Positions 8,544 to 17,090 of a DNA stretch of 64,000 nucleotides are shown in pieces. How positions within the stretch are numbered: the stretch's first letter is position 1; each line of letters begins with the position of its first letter. The notes beneath the pieces were generated by a model. It was not told the origin of the DNA. It made no database searches and saw nothing but the letters and a program-made list of their open reading frames with translations. Both the position numbers and the translations under genes were made by a program. Source of the stretch: SIG672 sp045580325 (GTDB lineage Bacteria; Bacillota; Clostridia; Oscillospirales; CAG-272); NCBI GenBank assembly GCA_045580325.1, contig JAZNNR010000022.1:1-64000 (forward strand), in the 5' to 3' direction.

Positions 8544-8580
8544 GTATAAATAAAAGCACGCCGAGGCGTGCTTTTATTTA
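8544..8580 (-). terminator. Terminator of tRNA-Gln
   Basis: TAAAAGCACGCC pairs with GGCGTGCTTTTA. It is symmetrical and has A/T tracts on both sides; on the minus strand it directly follows the tRNA. Confidence 0.75.
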
Positions 8581-8582
8581 TA

Positions 8583-8655
8583 CAGGGATAGCTGGACTCG
8601 AACCAGCGAAGTGCAAGAGTCAAAGTCTTGTGCCTTACCACTTGGCGATATCCCT
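8583..8655 (-). tRNA. trnQ: tRNA-Gln (UUG)
   Basis: The acceptor stem AGGGATA / TATCCCT, D-arm with AAGTGGTAAGGC, anticodon loop CTTTGAC (anticodon TTG) and T-arm GGTTCGAGTCC are all present. CCA is not encoded. It is relevant to the nearby glnS gene. Confidence 0.95.
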
Positions 8656-8674
8656 ACGTGAATTTTACAGTGAA

Positions 8675-8703
8675 ATTATATCACAACATCAGCGTGTTGT
8701 CAA
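8675..8703 (-). promoter_or_regulatory. Promoter of tRNA-Gln
   Basis: Perfect TTGACA and TATAAT with 17-bp spacing on the minus strand, ending about 20 bp before the tRNA. Confidence 0.85.
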
Positions 8704-8710
8704 GTAAAAT

Positions 8711-8752
8711 GCGAGCCGCTTTTCGCATTTTAGAGAAAAGCGGCTTGCTTTT
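8711..8752 (-). terminator. Terminator of rplJ-rplL
   Basis: A hairpin of at least 11 bp (AAGCCGCTTTT / AAAAGCGGCTC on the minus strand) lies about 20 bp past rplL, with a short U-rich tail. Confidence 0.65.
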
Positions 8753-8773
8753 ACAAGTTGTGCTATATTAAAA

Positions 8774-9151
8774 TTACTTAATTTCAACCTTAGCGCCGGC
8801 TTCTTCAACCTGAGCCTTGATCTTTTCAGCTTCGTCCTTGGAAACAGCTTCCTTAAGAGCCTTAGGAGCAGCTTCAACGAGGTCCTTAGCGTCCTTAAGT
8901 CCGAGACCGGTGATTTCACGAACAACCTTGATAACGTTGAGCTTGCTAGCGCCAGCGTCTGTAAGGATAACGTCAAATTCAGTCTTTTCTTCAGCTGCGG
9001 GAGCTGCTGCATCACCTGCTGCTGCAACGCCTACTGCTGCAACTGCGGATACGCCGAATTCTTCTTCGAGCATTGTAACGAGCTCGTTCATTTCAAGTAT
9101 TGTAAGGGTTTTGATCTCTTCAAAGAGATTAGTAATCTTTTCTGTAGCCAT
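8774..9151 (-). CDS. rplL: Ribosomal protein L7/L12
   Basis: This is the stalk protein that recruits translation GTPases. It has the usual 125 residues: an N-terminal dimerisation domain (ILEMNELVTMLEEEFGV), an Ala-rich hinge (residues 38-55) and the C-terminal domain with KLNVIKVVREITGLGLKDAKDLVE. It lies 107 bp downstream of rplJ and ends at a hairpin. Confidence 0.98.
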   Translation of the reverse strand: MATEKITNLFEEIKTLTILEMNELVTMLEEEFGVSAVAAVGVAAAGDAAAPAAEEKTEFDVILTDAGASKLNVIKVVREITGLGLKDAKDLVEAAPKALKEAVSKDEAEKIKAQVEEAGAKVEIK

Positions 9152-9258
9152 TTTTATATACCTCCGATAAATGTTTTATTTTTTTTAAATTATGTTTTAT
9201 GCGGATATTTTTGAAGCTCCGAATGCTCCGCTACATACGGGTACTGTAAGACAATATT

Positions 9259-9780
9259 TTACGCTTCTGCAGCTTCTTCTGCGGGTGCGCCGGCTTTGTC
9301 TACGATAGCCTTCAGGCAGATAGCGAGCTTGGAAACAGGGCTCTTCATGCTGCCCATAAGTTTTGCAACGAGAACGGGCTTCGGCGGGATCTTAGCAAGA
9401 GCTTCAACCTTTTCTGCACCGATAACCTCACCGTCGATGTAACCTGCTTTGATTTCAAAGGAAGGAATCTCATCGGCGTACTTCTTGAGTATCTTTGCGG
9501 GAGCTACTGCGTCTTCTTTGGAAACTGCGATAGCAACCATTCCTTCAAGGTAGGACTTGATGTCGCCATAACCTGCGTTTTCGCAAGCACGACCTGTGAT
9601 AGAGTTCTTGTAAACCTTGTACTCTACACCTGCTTCACGAAGTTCCTTACGGAGCTTTGTGTCTGCTTCAACGGTAATACCTGCATAGTTTACAATAACA
9701 CCGGATACCGAATTCTGAATTTTTTCGGTAAGAGTTGCAACTTCTGTCTGCTTCTGTTCAAGAATCTTGATGCTTGGCAT
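9259..9780 (-). CDS. rplJ: Ribosomal protein L10
   Basis: L10 anchors L7/L12 dimers to the 50S stalk base. The 173-residue length and the KIQNSVSGVIVNYAGITV and TKLRKELREAGVEYKVYKNS blocks are typical. A strong AGGAGG site follows an L10 leader with an attenuator, so expression is expected to be autoregulated by the L10-L12 complex. Confidence 0.97.
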   Translation of the reverse strand: MPSIKILEQKQTEVATLTEKIQNSVSGVIVNYAGITVEADTKLRKELREAGVEYKVYKNSITGRACENAGYGDIKSYLEGMVAIAVSKEDAVAPAKILKKYADEIPSFEIKAGYIDGEVIGAEKVEALAKIPPKPVLVAKLMGSMKSPVSKLAICLKAIVDKAGAPAEEAAEA

Positions 9781-9948
9781 TGTGTTTTCACCTCCTAAAA
9801 AAGAAAAATCCTTCCGAAAACGTATGCACTATTTTGCACAGTGCATGCGGAGGGAAAGACGACAAGGCGCGGCATAAGCCGCAATATTCGCATCTATACC
9901 TCGGCAGGAAAGCTGTGCTTTTACTGAAACCTGCTGTCTTCGGTTTAC
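9781..9948 (-). ncRNA. L10 leader with transcription attenuator
   Basis: The minus-strand transcript carries ACCGAAGACAGCAGGT near its 5' end and a matching CCTGCCGAGGT, the two sides of the known Firmicutes L10 leader. Binding of the L10-L12 complex to such leaders reduces expression. The 3' part holds a hairpin (9810-9854) followed by a long U-run (9797-9809), an intrinsic terminator placed directly before the rplJ ribosome site. Confidence 0.88.
9797..9854 (-). terminator. Attenuator in the L10 leader
   Basis: Stem CGCATGCACT / AGTGCATACG, extended by CCCTCCG / CGGAAGG, is followed by about 13 nt that are almost all U. The terminator ends where the AGGAGG site of rplJ begins. Confidence 0.8.
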
Positions 9949-9954
9949 CTTGTG

Positions 9955-9983
9955 ATTATACTACACTTTCTTTAGCTTGTCAA
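9955..9983 (-). promoter_or_regulatory. Promoter of rplJ-rplL
   Basis: Perfect TTGACA and TATAAT with 17-bp spacing on the minus strand. The leader starts about 7 bp later. Confidence 0.9.
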
Positions 9984-10048
9984 GAGCTTTTTACAAATTT
10001 TTTCACTTTTTTAGCAAAAAAATACCGCAAAATCACCTTTTAACGTAA

Positions 10049-10085
10049 AAAAAAGAGCTGTTACAAGTGCGTAACAGCTCTTTAT
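10049..10085 (-). terminator. Terminator of pckG
   Basis: AAAGAGCTGTTAC / GTAACAGCTCTTT hairpin; on the minus strand a run of U follows. Confidence 0.85.
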
Positions 10086-10095
10086 CTGCTTAAAA

Positions 10096-11874
10096 TTAGC
10101 CGAGTCTCTTTTCGAGGGCGGCGAGTTCCTCGTACATTTCTGCGGGAACGTGATCGCCAACAAGCTCGTAGAATTCCTTGATATTAACGATATCTTCCTT
10201 CCACCAATCGGGTTCAACACGGAGAAGCTCCTTGATTGTAGCCTCGTCGATGTCAAGACCTTCAAGCTGGAGATCTTCAACCTTCGGAACGTAACCGATA
10301 GGTGTTTCAACAGCGTCAACCTTGCCTTCGCAGCGGTCGAGGATCCAGAGGAGAACTCTCATATTGTCGCCGAATCCGGGCCAAATGAAGTTGCCGTTGT
10401 CATCAGTACGGAACCAGTTAACGTGGAAGATCTTGGGAGCGTTCGGGATCTTCTTGCCCATTTCGATCCAGTGAGCCCAGTAGTCGCCCATGTTGTAACC
10501 AACGAAGGGACGCATTGCCATCGGGTCGCGGCGAACTACGCCGACAGCGCCCGAAGCTGCTGCTGTTGTTTCGGAAGCCATGATAGAGCCAACGAAAGCA
10601 CCGTTTTGCCAGTTAAATGACTGATATACGAGGGGAGCGGTCTTTGCACGTCTTCCGCCGAATACGACAGCAGAAACGGGAACACCGACTGTGCTGTTGA
10701 ATTCAGAAGAAATGCAGGGGCAGTTCTTTGCAAGAGCTGTGAAACGGGAGTTCGGATGAGCGCCTGCAGTAGCAGCCTTGTTGTTCTTGTCGTACTTTCT
10801 GTAGTCCCAAGGATTGCCCTTCCAGTCGATAGCATTTGCGGGGGGATTATCGTTGAGGCCTTCCCACCAAACCGTATTGTTGTCAAGGTCGTGAACAACG
10901 TTTGTGAAGATAGTATCACGCATAGTTGTTGCAAGAGCGTTGGGGTTAGACTTGTCGTTTGTACCGGGAGCAACGCCGAAGAAGCCGTTTTCGGGGTTAA
11001 CAGCGTAAAGTCTGCCGTCAGCACCGACTCGCAGCCACGCGATGTCGTCTCCTACGCACCATACCTTGTAACCCTTCTTCTTAAGGAATTCAGGGGGAAT
11101 AAGCATAGCGAGGTTGGTCTTTCCGCAAGCGGAGGGGAATGCAGCGGTAATGTACTTAACGTCGCCGTTAGGATATTCAATACCGAGAATGAGCATATGC
11201 TCAGCCATCCAGCCTTCTTTTCTTCCGAGGTAGGAAGCGATACGCAGAGCAAAGCACTTCTTTCCAAGAAGAACGTTTCCGCGGTAACCCGAGTTAACCG
11301 ACATAATTGTGTTATCCTGCGGGAAGTGAACGATATATCTGTTTTCTTCGTCAAGATCAGCCTTAGCGTGAAGACCTTTGATGTAATCTGCGCTGTCGCC
11401 GAGAGCCTCGAGAACGTTGATTCCAACTCTTGTCATAATGAGCATGTTAAGTACAACGTAGATAGAGTCTGTAAGCTCAATACCGTACTTAGCGAAGTCG
11501 CTTCCTACAACGCCCATAGAGTAGGGAATGACGTACATTGTTCTGCCCTTCATAGCGCCCTTGTAGAGCTTGTTCAGCTTTGCGTACATTTCATCGGGAT
11601 CCATCCAGTTGTTGATGTTTCCTGCGTCTTCTTTGGTGGGTGTGCAGATAAATGTTCTGCCTTCTACACGTGCAACGTCGTTAACTGCTGTTCTGTGAAG
11701 GTAGCAGTTGGGAAGAAGGTCCTGATTGAGCTTGATCATCTCGCCTGTCGAGATAGCCTCTGCTCTGAGAGCCTCTGCCTGCTCTTCGCTACCATCGATC
11801 CAGACGATCTTGTCGGGACAAGTGAGAGCAGCCATTTCGTCGATCCACTGTGTGACAAATTTGTTGTTTGTCAT
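10096..11874 (-). CDS. pckG: Phosphoenolpyruvate carboxykinase (GTP)
   Basis: The enzyme interconverts oxaloacetate and phosphoenolpyruvate with GTP/GDP. In anaerobes it often runs toward oxaloacetate in fermentation. The 592-residue length and the kinase-1 loop AAFPSACGKTNLAML mark the GTP-dependent family, not the ATP-dependent one. WKGNPWDYRKYDKNNKAATAG and the NWFRTDDNGNFIWPGFGDN block near the C-terminus are also characteristic. It is monocistronic with its own promoter and terminator. Confidence 0.96.
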   Translation of the reverse strand: MTNNKFVTQWIDEMAALTCPDKIVWIDGSEEQAEALRAEAISTGEMIKLNQDLLPNCYLHRTAVNDVARVEGRTFICTPTKEDAGNINNWMDPDEMYAKLNKLYKGAMKGRTMYVIPYSMGVVGSDFAKYGIELTDSIYVVLNMLIMTRVGINVLEALGDSADYIKGLHAKADLDEENRYIVHFPQDNTIMSVNSGYRGNVLLGKKCFALRIASYLGRKEGWMAEHMLILGIEYPNGDVKYITAAFPSACGKTNLAMLIPPEFLKKKGYKVWCVGDDIAWLRVGADGRLYAVNPENGFFGVAPGTNDKSNPNALATTMRDTIFTNVVHDLDNNTVWWEGLNDNPPANAIDWKGNPWDYRKYDKNNKAATAGAHPNSRFTALAKNCPCISSEFNSTVGVPVSAVVFGGRRAKTAPLVYQSFNWQNGAFVGSIMASETTAAASGAVGVVRRDPMAMRPFVGYNMGDYWAHWIEMGKKIPNAPKIFHVNWFRTDDNGNFIWPGFGDNMRVLLWILDRCEGKVDAVETPIGYVPKVEDLQLEGLDIDEATIKELLRVEPDWWKEDIVNIKEFYELVGDHVPAEMYEELAALEKRLG

Positions 11875-11979
11875 GTTTTTGCATCTCCTAACTGTTTTAT
11901 AAATTATTATTTTTACCTTGTAAATAGGGCATTCGACAAATTTTTATCAAACTGACAAAACCATCGTCCGCCACTATAT

Positions 11980-12008
11980 ATTATACAGATATGGGGTCTA
12001 AATTGCAA
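11980..12008 (-). promoter_or_regulatory. Promoter of pckG
   Basis: TTGCAA and TATAAT with 17-bp spacing on the minus strand. The leader is about 100 nt with no clear riboswitch. Confidence 0.65.
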
Positions 12009-12119
12009 GTCTTTTTTTGAAAAAATATTCTTATTTACAATTTGGAAACAGGTGTATGGAATAAGAACGGATTTTAATAAAAAAATACTTTCTTAATTAA
12101 AATATTTTCTTCCAAAATA

Positions 12120-12148
12120 TAGACAAAAGACAAATAATGTGCTATAAT
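12120..12148 (+). promoter_or_regulatory. Promoter of gltX-glnS
   Basis: TAGACA and TATAAT with 17-bp spacing, leaving a 45-nt leader before the ATG at 12201. Confidence 0.7.
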
Positions 12149-12200
12149 ACTTAATTATGTGAAAGAAACACGAAAACAAACACCGAAAGGACTTATTTTT

Positions 12201-13871
12201 ATGGACTATAATCGCCTTGCCGATCTTCTTTTCCCAAACGTAACGAAAACACCCGAGGAAATCGAAGCAGAGTTTCCGAGGAGAAGTCTTCCCGAGGGTG
12301 CAAAGGTAACACGACTTGCACCGTCGCCGACAGGCTTTATTCATTTCGGAACACTTTTTCCCGCACTTGTAAATGAAAGACTCGCACATCAGAGCGAGGG
12401 AATATTCTTTCTCAGAGTTGAGGATACAGACTCAAAGCGTGAGGTTGAGGGCGCAGAAGAGGATCTTATAAATACACTTGCTTATTACAGAATAGAGTTT
12501 GACGAGGGCGCAGTCGCGAGCGGTGATAAGGGTATATACGGACCGTACAGACAGAGCCACCGCGCAGACATTTACCACGTTTTCGCAAAGCAGCTTGTTC
12601 GCGAGGGTAAGGCTTACCCCTGCTTCTCGTCCGAAGAGGAGCTCGAACAGCTTAAAACAACAGATAAAAAGGCTGAAATACAGAATAAAGAGTGGCACGC
12701 AGACGAGGCTGAGCAGCGCGCACAGCGTCAGGCGCAGCAGAGAAGTATAACCTACGAGCAGGCAGAGGAGCAGATCAAAGCGGGAAATCCCTTCGTGCTT
12801 CGAATAGCTGCACTTGGCGATCCCGAGAAAAAGACTCCCTTTACCGATCTTATAAAGGGCTCGCTTCAGGTTCCCGAAAACGACGAGGACTTCGTTCTTC
12901 TCAAATCGGATGGGATCCCGACCTATCACTTCGCACACGCGGTCGACGATCACCTTATGGGTACGACACACGTTATTCGCGGCGAAGAGTGGCTTCCCAG
13001 TCTTGCAAAGCACATTCAGCTTTTTAAGTATCTCGGATTTAGGATGCCCAAGTTTATGCACCTCGCACAGCTTATGAAGCTCGAGGGCAACTCGAAGAAA
13101 AAGCTCTCGAAGCGCGATAAGGGCGCGGCACTTGCAGATTACAGGGCAGAGGGCTATCCGCCCGAATCGGTCATCGAATACGTTATGACCCTTCTCAACT
13201 CTAATTACGAGGAGTGGAGAAGAGCAAATCAGGATGCCGATTGGAAGAGCTTCCCCTTCTCAATAAAGAAGATGAATACCTCGGGCGCACTTTTCGACCT
13301 CGATAAGTTTACCGACGTTTCTAAGACAACGATCTCCCGTATGGATGCAGAAAAAGCGTATAACGGTATCTCCGATTGGGCAAAGGATTACGACAAAGAG
13401 TTTTACGCACTTCTTACAAGAGATCCCGAATATGCAAAGCGTATTCTTGCAATAGGCAGAGGCGGCAAAAAGCCGAGAAAGGACCTTGCAAAGTGGAATG
13501 AAGCAAAGGATTATATGTCCTTCTTCTACGATGAGCTTTTCACAAAGGTTGACGATTACCCCGAAGGATTTGCACCTGCTGATATTAAAGGAGCACTCGA
13601 AGCCTTTGCAGCCTCCTACGATCCTGCAACCGATAATAACGGCTGGTTTGAGAATATCAAGGTGATTTCCGAAAAGCTCGGATTCTCGCCTGACGTCAAG
13701 GCGTATAAAGCGTCGCCCGAGAACTTCAAAGGACACGTCGGCGACGTGAGCGGATTTATCCGTATTGCAGTTACAGGACGTCAGAATTCGCCCGACCTGT
13801 TTGAGATAATGCAGATACTCGGATACGAGAGAACGCTCGCACGCGTTAAGGCGGCAGCAGATAAGCTTTAA
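12201..13871 (+). CDS. gltX: Glutamate--tRNA ligase
   Basis: This class I synthetase charges tRNA-Glu. The ATG at 12201 follows an AAAGGA site; an upstream GTG at 12159 lacks one. The HIGH-type motif APSPTGFIHFGTLFPAL is near residues 40-55, and the KMSKS-type loop appears as KKLSKRDKGA. At 556 residues it is longer than the usual 480-500. It forms an operon with glnS, 24 bp downstream. Confidence 0.94.
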   Translation: MDYNRLADLLFPNVTKTPEEIEAEFPRRSLPEGAKVTRLAPSPTGFIHFGTLFPALVNERLAHQSEGIFFLRVEDTDSKREVEGAEEDLINTLAYYRIEFDEGAVASGDKGIYGPYRQSHRADIYHVFAKQLVREGKAYPCFSSEEELEQLKTTDKKAEIQNKEWHADEAEQRAQRQAQQRSITYEQAEEQIKAGNPFVLRIAALGDPEKKTPFTDLIKGSLQVPENDEDFVLLKSDGIPTYHFAHAVDDHLMGTTHVIRGEEWLPSLAKHIQLFKYLGFRMPKFMHLAQLMKLEGNSKKKLSKRDKGAALADYRAEGYPPESVIEYVMTLLNSNYEEWRRANQDADWKSFPFSIKKMNTSGALFDLDKFTDVSKTTISRMDAEKAYNGISDWAKDYDKEFYALLTRDPEYAKRILAIGRGGKKPRKDLAKWNEAKDYMSFFYDELFTKVDDYPEGFAPADIKGALEAFAASYDPATDNNGWFENIKVISEKLGFSPDVKAYKASPENFKGHVGDVSGFIRIAVTGRQNSPDLFEIMQILGYERTLARVKAAADKL

Positions 13872-13895
13872 GAAAAATTAGGAGAAATAAATATT

Positions 13896-15572
13896 ATGGA
13901 TAACAAAGATGAGATCTTTTCAATAGGCGGAAATTTTATTCACGATATTATAGACGCCGAGCTCGAGGCGGGTATAAACGATACTGTTCATACACGTTTT
14001 CCCCCTGAGCCTAACGGCTATCTTCATATCGGAAGCGCCAAAGCAATATATATAAACTATGCAACTGCAAAGAAGTACGGCGGTCTGTTCAATCTCCGCT
14101 ATGACGATACCAACCCCGTAAAAGAGGACACCGAATACGTTGATTCTATATATAATGACCTCTGCTGGCTCGGAACAGAGCCGACAGGCGGCGTTTTCTA
14201 CGGCTCTGACTACTTCGATAAGTGCTACGAATTTGCAGTAAAGCTTATAAAGGACGGCAAGGCGTACGTTTGCGACCTTTCCGCAGAGGAAATGCGCGAG
14301 TATCGCGGAACACTTACAGAGCCGGGTAAGGAAAGCCCTTACAGAAACAGAAGTATAGAGGAAAACCTCGACCTTTTCGAGCGTATGAAGAACGGTGAAT
14401 TTGCAGACGGCTCAAAGACTCTTCGCGCGAAGATAGATATGTCCTCGCCCAATATGAATATGCGCGACCCTGCGATATACAGAATAGTAAGAGCACACCA
14501 TCACCGTCAGGGCGATAAGTGGTGTATCTATCCTCTTTACGACTATGCACATCCTATTCAGGACGCACTCGAGGGAATCACGTATTCGCTCTGCTCGCTT
14601 GAATTTGAAAACCACAGACCTCTTTACGAGTGGGTAATTGATAATATAGGAATATTCTCGCCTGCACCCAAGCAGAGAGAATTTGCACGCCTTAACGTAA
14701 CCTATACGGTTATGAGTAAGCGTTATCTCCGTCAGCTCGTTGAAACAGGACTTGTTGACGGCTGGGACGACCCCCGTATGCCCACGATCTGCGGACTGCG
14801 CAGAAGAGGATATACTCCTGCAGCGATATTCGATTTCGTAAAGCGCGCGGGAATCGCGAAGACGTACAGCGTAGTTGATATTGAGCTTCTCGAGCACTGT
14901 ATCCGTGAGGAGCTTAACGAAAGCGCAGAAAGAAGAATAGCTCTTCTTAACCCCGTAAAAGTAGTTGTAACCAATTATCCCGAGGATAAGGTAGAATATT
15001 TCCCCGTAGCGAATAATCCTCAGAATGCCGATGCGGGAACAAGAATGATACCCTTTACACGCGAGATCTATATCGATGCAGACGACTTCTCGGATAATCC
15101 TCCGCCTAAATTCTTCCGTATGAAGCCCGAGGGCGAGGTAAGACTTATGGGCGCGTATATCGTTAAGTGTAACGAGGTTATCAAAGACGAAAACGGCAAG
15201 ATAATCGAAATTCACTGTACTGCCGATCTTGAATCGGGCAATAACAAGCCGATTGACGGACGCAAGGTAAAGGGAACTATCCATTGGCTCTCCGCAAAAT
15301 ACTGCTCGGACGTTGATATTATGCTTTACGATAAGCTCTTCACTATACCTAACCTCAACGATATGCCCGAGGACGCTTCGTATAACGATTATCTTAACCC
15401 CGAATCGCTGAAGAAGCTTACAGGCTGTAAGGTAGAGCTTGCACTTGAGGGCGCAAACGCAGGAGATAAATTCCAGTTTGTACGTACAGGATATTTTGTA
15501 AAGGATTCAAAATACCCCAATACCTTCAACAGAATAGTAAGCCTTAAGGATAGCTATACTCCCGAAAAGTAA
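13896..15572 (+). CDS. glnS: Glutamine--tRNA ligase
   Basis: It charges tRNA-Gln directly. The N-terminal block RFPPEPNGYLHIGSAKAIYINY contains the class I HIGH motif in its GlnRS form. YDDTNPVKEDTEYVDSIY and the VMSKRYL (KMSKS) loop identify GlnRS rather than GluRS, and the 558-residue length with a C-terminal beta-barrel region fits. Most Firmicutes lack GlnRS and make Gln-tRNA-Gln by transamidation; several Clostridia acquired glnS. Its pairing with gltX and the tRNA-Gln 5 kb away is notable. Confidence 0.95.
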   Translation: MDNKDEIFSIGGNFIHDIIDAELEAGINDTVHTRFPPEPNGYLHIGSAKAIYINYATAKKYGGLFNLRYDDTNPVKEDTEYVDSIYNDLCWLGTEPTGGVFYGSDYFDKCYEFAVKLIKDGKAYVCDLSAEEMREYRGTLTEPGKESPYRNRSIEENLDLFERMKNGEFADGSKTLRAKIDMSSPNMNMRDPAIYRIVRAHHHRQGDKWCIYPLYDYAHPIQDALEGITYSLCSLEFENHRPLYEWVIDNIGIFSPAPKQREFARLNVTYTVMSKRYLRQLVETGLVDGWDDPRMPTICGLRRRGYTPAAIFDFVKRAGIAKTYSVVDIELLEHCIREELNESAERRIALLNPVKVVVTNYPEDKVEYFPVANNPQNADAGTRMIPFTREIYIDADDFSDNPPPKFFRMKPEGEVRLMGAYIVKCNEVIKDENGKIIEIHCTADLESGNNKPIDGRKVKGTIHWLSAKYCSDVDIMLYDKLFTIPNLNDMPEDASYNDYLNPESLKKLTGCKVELALEGANAGDKFQFVRTGYFVKDSKYPNTFNRIVSLKDSYTPEK

Positions 15573-15580
15573 AAAAATAA

Positions 15581-15619
15581 AAGCGTTTATGATCTTTTTT
15601 GTCATAAACGCTTTTTTTA
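15581..15619 (+). terminator. Terminator of gltX-glnS
   Basis: AAGCGTTTATGA pairs with TCATAAACGCTT and is followed by T-residues. Confidence 0.85.
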
Positions 15620-15650
15620 TGACATATTATGTAATATTATGTAAATATTG

Positions 15651-15679
15651 TTGACAAATCAACAAAGATGTGATATAAT
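15651..15679 (+). promoter_or_regulatory. Promoter of the MarR-degV-fakA operon
   Basis: Perfect TTGACA and TATAAT with 17-bp spacing, about 40 bp before the MarR ATG. Several TAT/ATA-rich half-sites overlap it, but I see no clean palindrome. Confidence 0.85.
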
Positions 15680-15717
15680 CATACTGTCATACTATGCAAA
15701 TGTGTTTTGGAGAAATT

Positions 15718-16164
15718 ATGCAAGAACGATTTAATACCTTTACTGTACTTATAGCGAAGATAAATCGCACTATACGAAGGATAAAAGCAGAGGAAATGGC
15801 TGAGTTTGACCTCAAAAGCACTCACGTTTCCTGCCTGTATTACCTTTACGTCAATGAAGCGCTTACGTCAAAAGAGCTGTGCGATATTTGTATGGAAGAT
15901 AAGGCGTCTGTGTCAAGGTCGATAGAATATCTTGAAAATAAAGGCTACCTCAAGCCTGCCGATAAGGAAGGTAAGAGATATAAAAGACTTCTTGAGCTTA
16001 CCGATAACGGTAAAGCGATAGGCAAGAAGCTTTTTGAAAAGATAAATGAGGTACTTGATCAGGCAAGTAAGGGAATTTCGGACGACGAAAGGGAAACGAT
16101 GTACCGCTCTCTTGAGTCTATAAGCGAAAATCTTCAAAAAATATGTGATAAATACGATAACTAA
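15718..16164 (+). CDS. MarR-family transcriptional regulator
   Basis: A 148-residue winged-helix protein. The ATG at 15718 has a TTGGAG site; the one at 15694 has none. TSKELCDICMEDKASVSRSIEYLENKGYLKP is the typical DNA-recognition region, followed by a wing with KEGKRYKRLLELTDNG and a C-terminal dimerisation helix. It is the first gene of an operon with a DegV protein and a FakA homologue. That context suggests it may sense fatty acyl groups, as FabT (also MarR family) does; this is inference. Confidence 0.88.
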   Translation: MQERFNTFTVLIAKINRTIRRIKAEEMAEFDLKSTHVSCLYYLYVNEALTSKELCDICMEDKASVSRSIEYLENKGYLKPADKEGKRYKRLLELTDNGKAIGKKLFEKINEVLDQASKGISDDERETMYRSLESISENLQKICDKYDN

Positions 16165-16180
16165 GTACAGGAGAATAAAA

Positions 16181-17047
16181 ATGAGTAATTATGTAATATT
16201 CACCGATTCGGGCTGTGATATAAAGCCCGAGCTTCTCAAAGAGTGGGGAGTACCGTCAAGAAGTCTTAACTTCCGCTTTGACGGTTCTGAAAAGGAATAT
16301 TCAAACGATGATATGAGCGCTAACGAATTTTATGCTGAAATGCGTAAGGGCGCAGTTGCGAAAACCTCTGCCGTTAACGTAGAAACCTTCACTAACGCTT
16401 TCGAAGAAGTTTTAAAAGAAGGAAAGGATATTCTTTATATAGGATTTTCTTCGGGACTCAGCACCACGTATAACTCGGCACGTCTTGCGGCTGAGCAGCT
16501 TGGTGAAAAATATCCCGAGCGTAAGGTAATAACAGTCGATACACGCGCGGCATCGGCAGGACAGGGACTTATTTTGAAGCTTACTCTCGATAAGCAAAAA
16601 GAAGGCGCAACTCTCGAAGAAGCGGCGGCATTTGCCGAAGATATTAAATTTAAGATTTCAATTTGGTTTACAGTCGATGACCTTGTATATCTGAAGCGCG
16701 GAGGACGTGTGAGTCCGACAGCGGCGTTCTTTGGCAATATGCTCGGCATAAAGCCCCTGCTTAATATGGATAAGGAAGGACACCTTATTCCGATTTCGAA
16801 GGTGCGCGGAAGAAAGACTTCGATAGCCGCTCTTGCAGATAAATACGGTGAGCTTGCAACAAATCTCGGTACGGGCGATATATTTATTTCTCACGGCGAC
16901 TGTATTACAGATGCTCAGTACCTTGCAGACCTTCTTAAAACAAAATATAATGCAAACGTAACTCTTATAACAGACGTTGGCACAGTAATAGGCGCACACT
17001 CCGGACCCGGAACAATTGCACTTTTCTTTGTAGGAAAAAGAGGATAA
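16181..17047 (+). CDS. DegV family fatty-acid-binding protein (FakB-like)
   Basis: The protein has 288 residues. The N-terminus YVIFTDSGCDIKPELLKEW and the FSSGLSTTYNSARLA block are signatures of the DegV fold, which holds a fatty acid and presents it to FakA for phosphorylation. RGGRVSPTAAFFGNMLGIKPLL is the conserved second motif. It is followed 43 bp later by the fakA homologue, matching the known kinase-carrier pair. Confidence 0.92.
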   Translation: MSNYVIFTDSGCDIKPELLKEWGVPSRSLNFRFDGSEKEYSNDDMSANEFYAEMRKGAVAKTSAVNVETFTNAFEEVLKEGKDILYIGFSSGLSTTYNSARLAAEQLGEKYPERKVITVDTRAASAGQGLILKLTLDKQKEGATLEEAAAFAEDIKFKISIWFTVDDLVYLKRGGRVSPTAAFFGNMLGIKPLLNMDKEGHLIPISKVRGRKTSIAALADKYGELATNLGTGDIFISHGDCITDAQYLADLLKTKYNANVTLITDVGTVIGAHSGPGTIALFFVGKRG

Positions 17048-17090
17048 GAAAACTTTCTATAAATAAATAAAAAGACTTGGGGTTTTGATT

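Noticed and set aside
8309..8641. A minus-strand frame with tandem protein repeats
   Set aside because: It is produced by structured repeat copies 2 and 3 and runs into tRNA-Gln; no ribosome site.
10756..11955. A 399-codon plus-strand frame opposite pckG
   Set aside because: It is a mirror of a highly conserved gene; composition is Val/Ser/Cys-rich as expected of an antisense frame.
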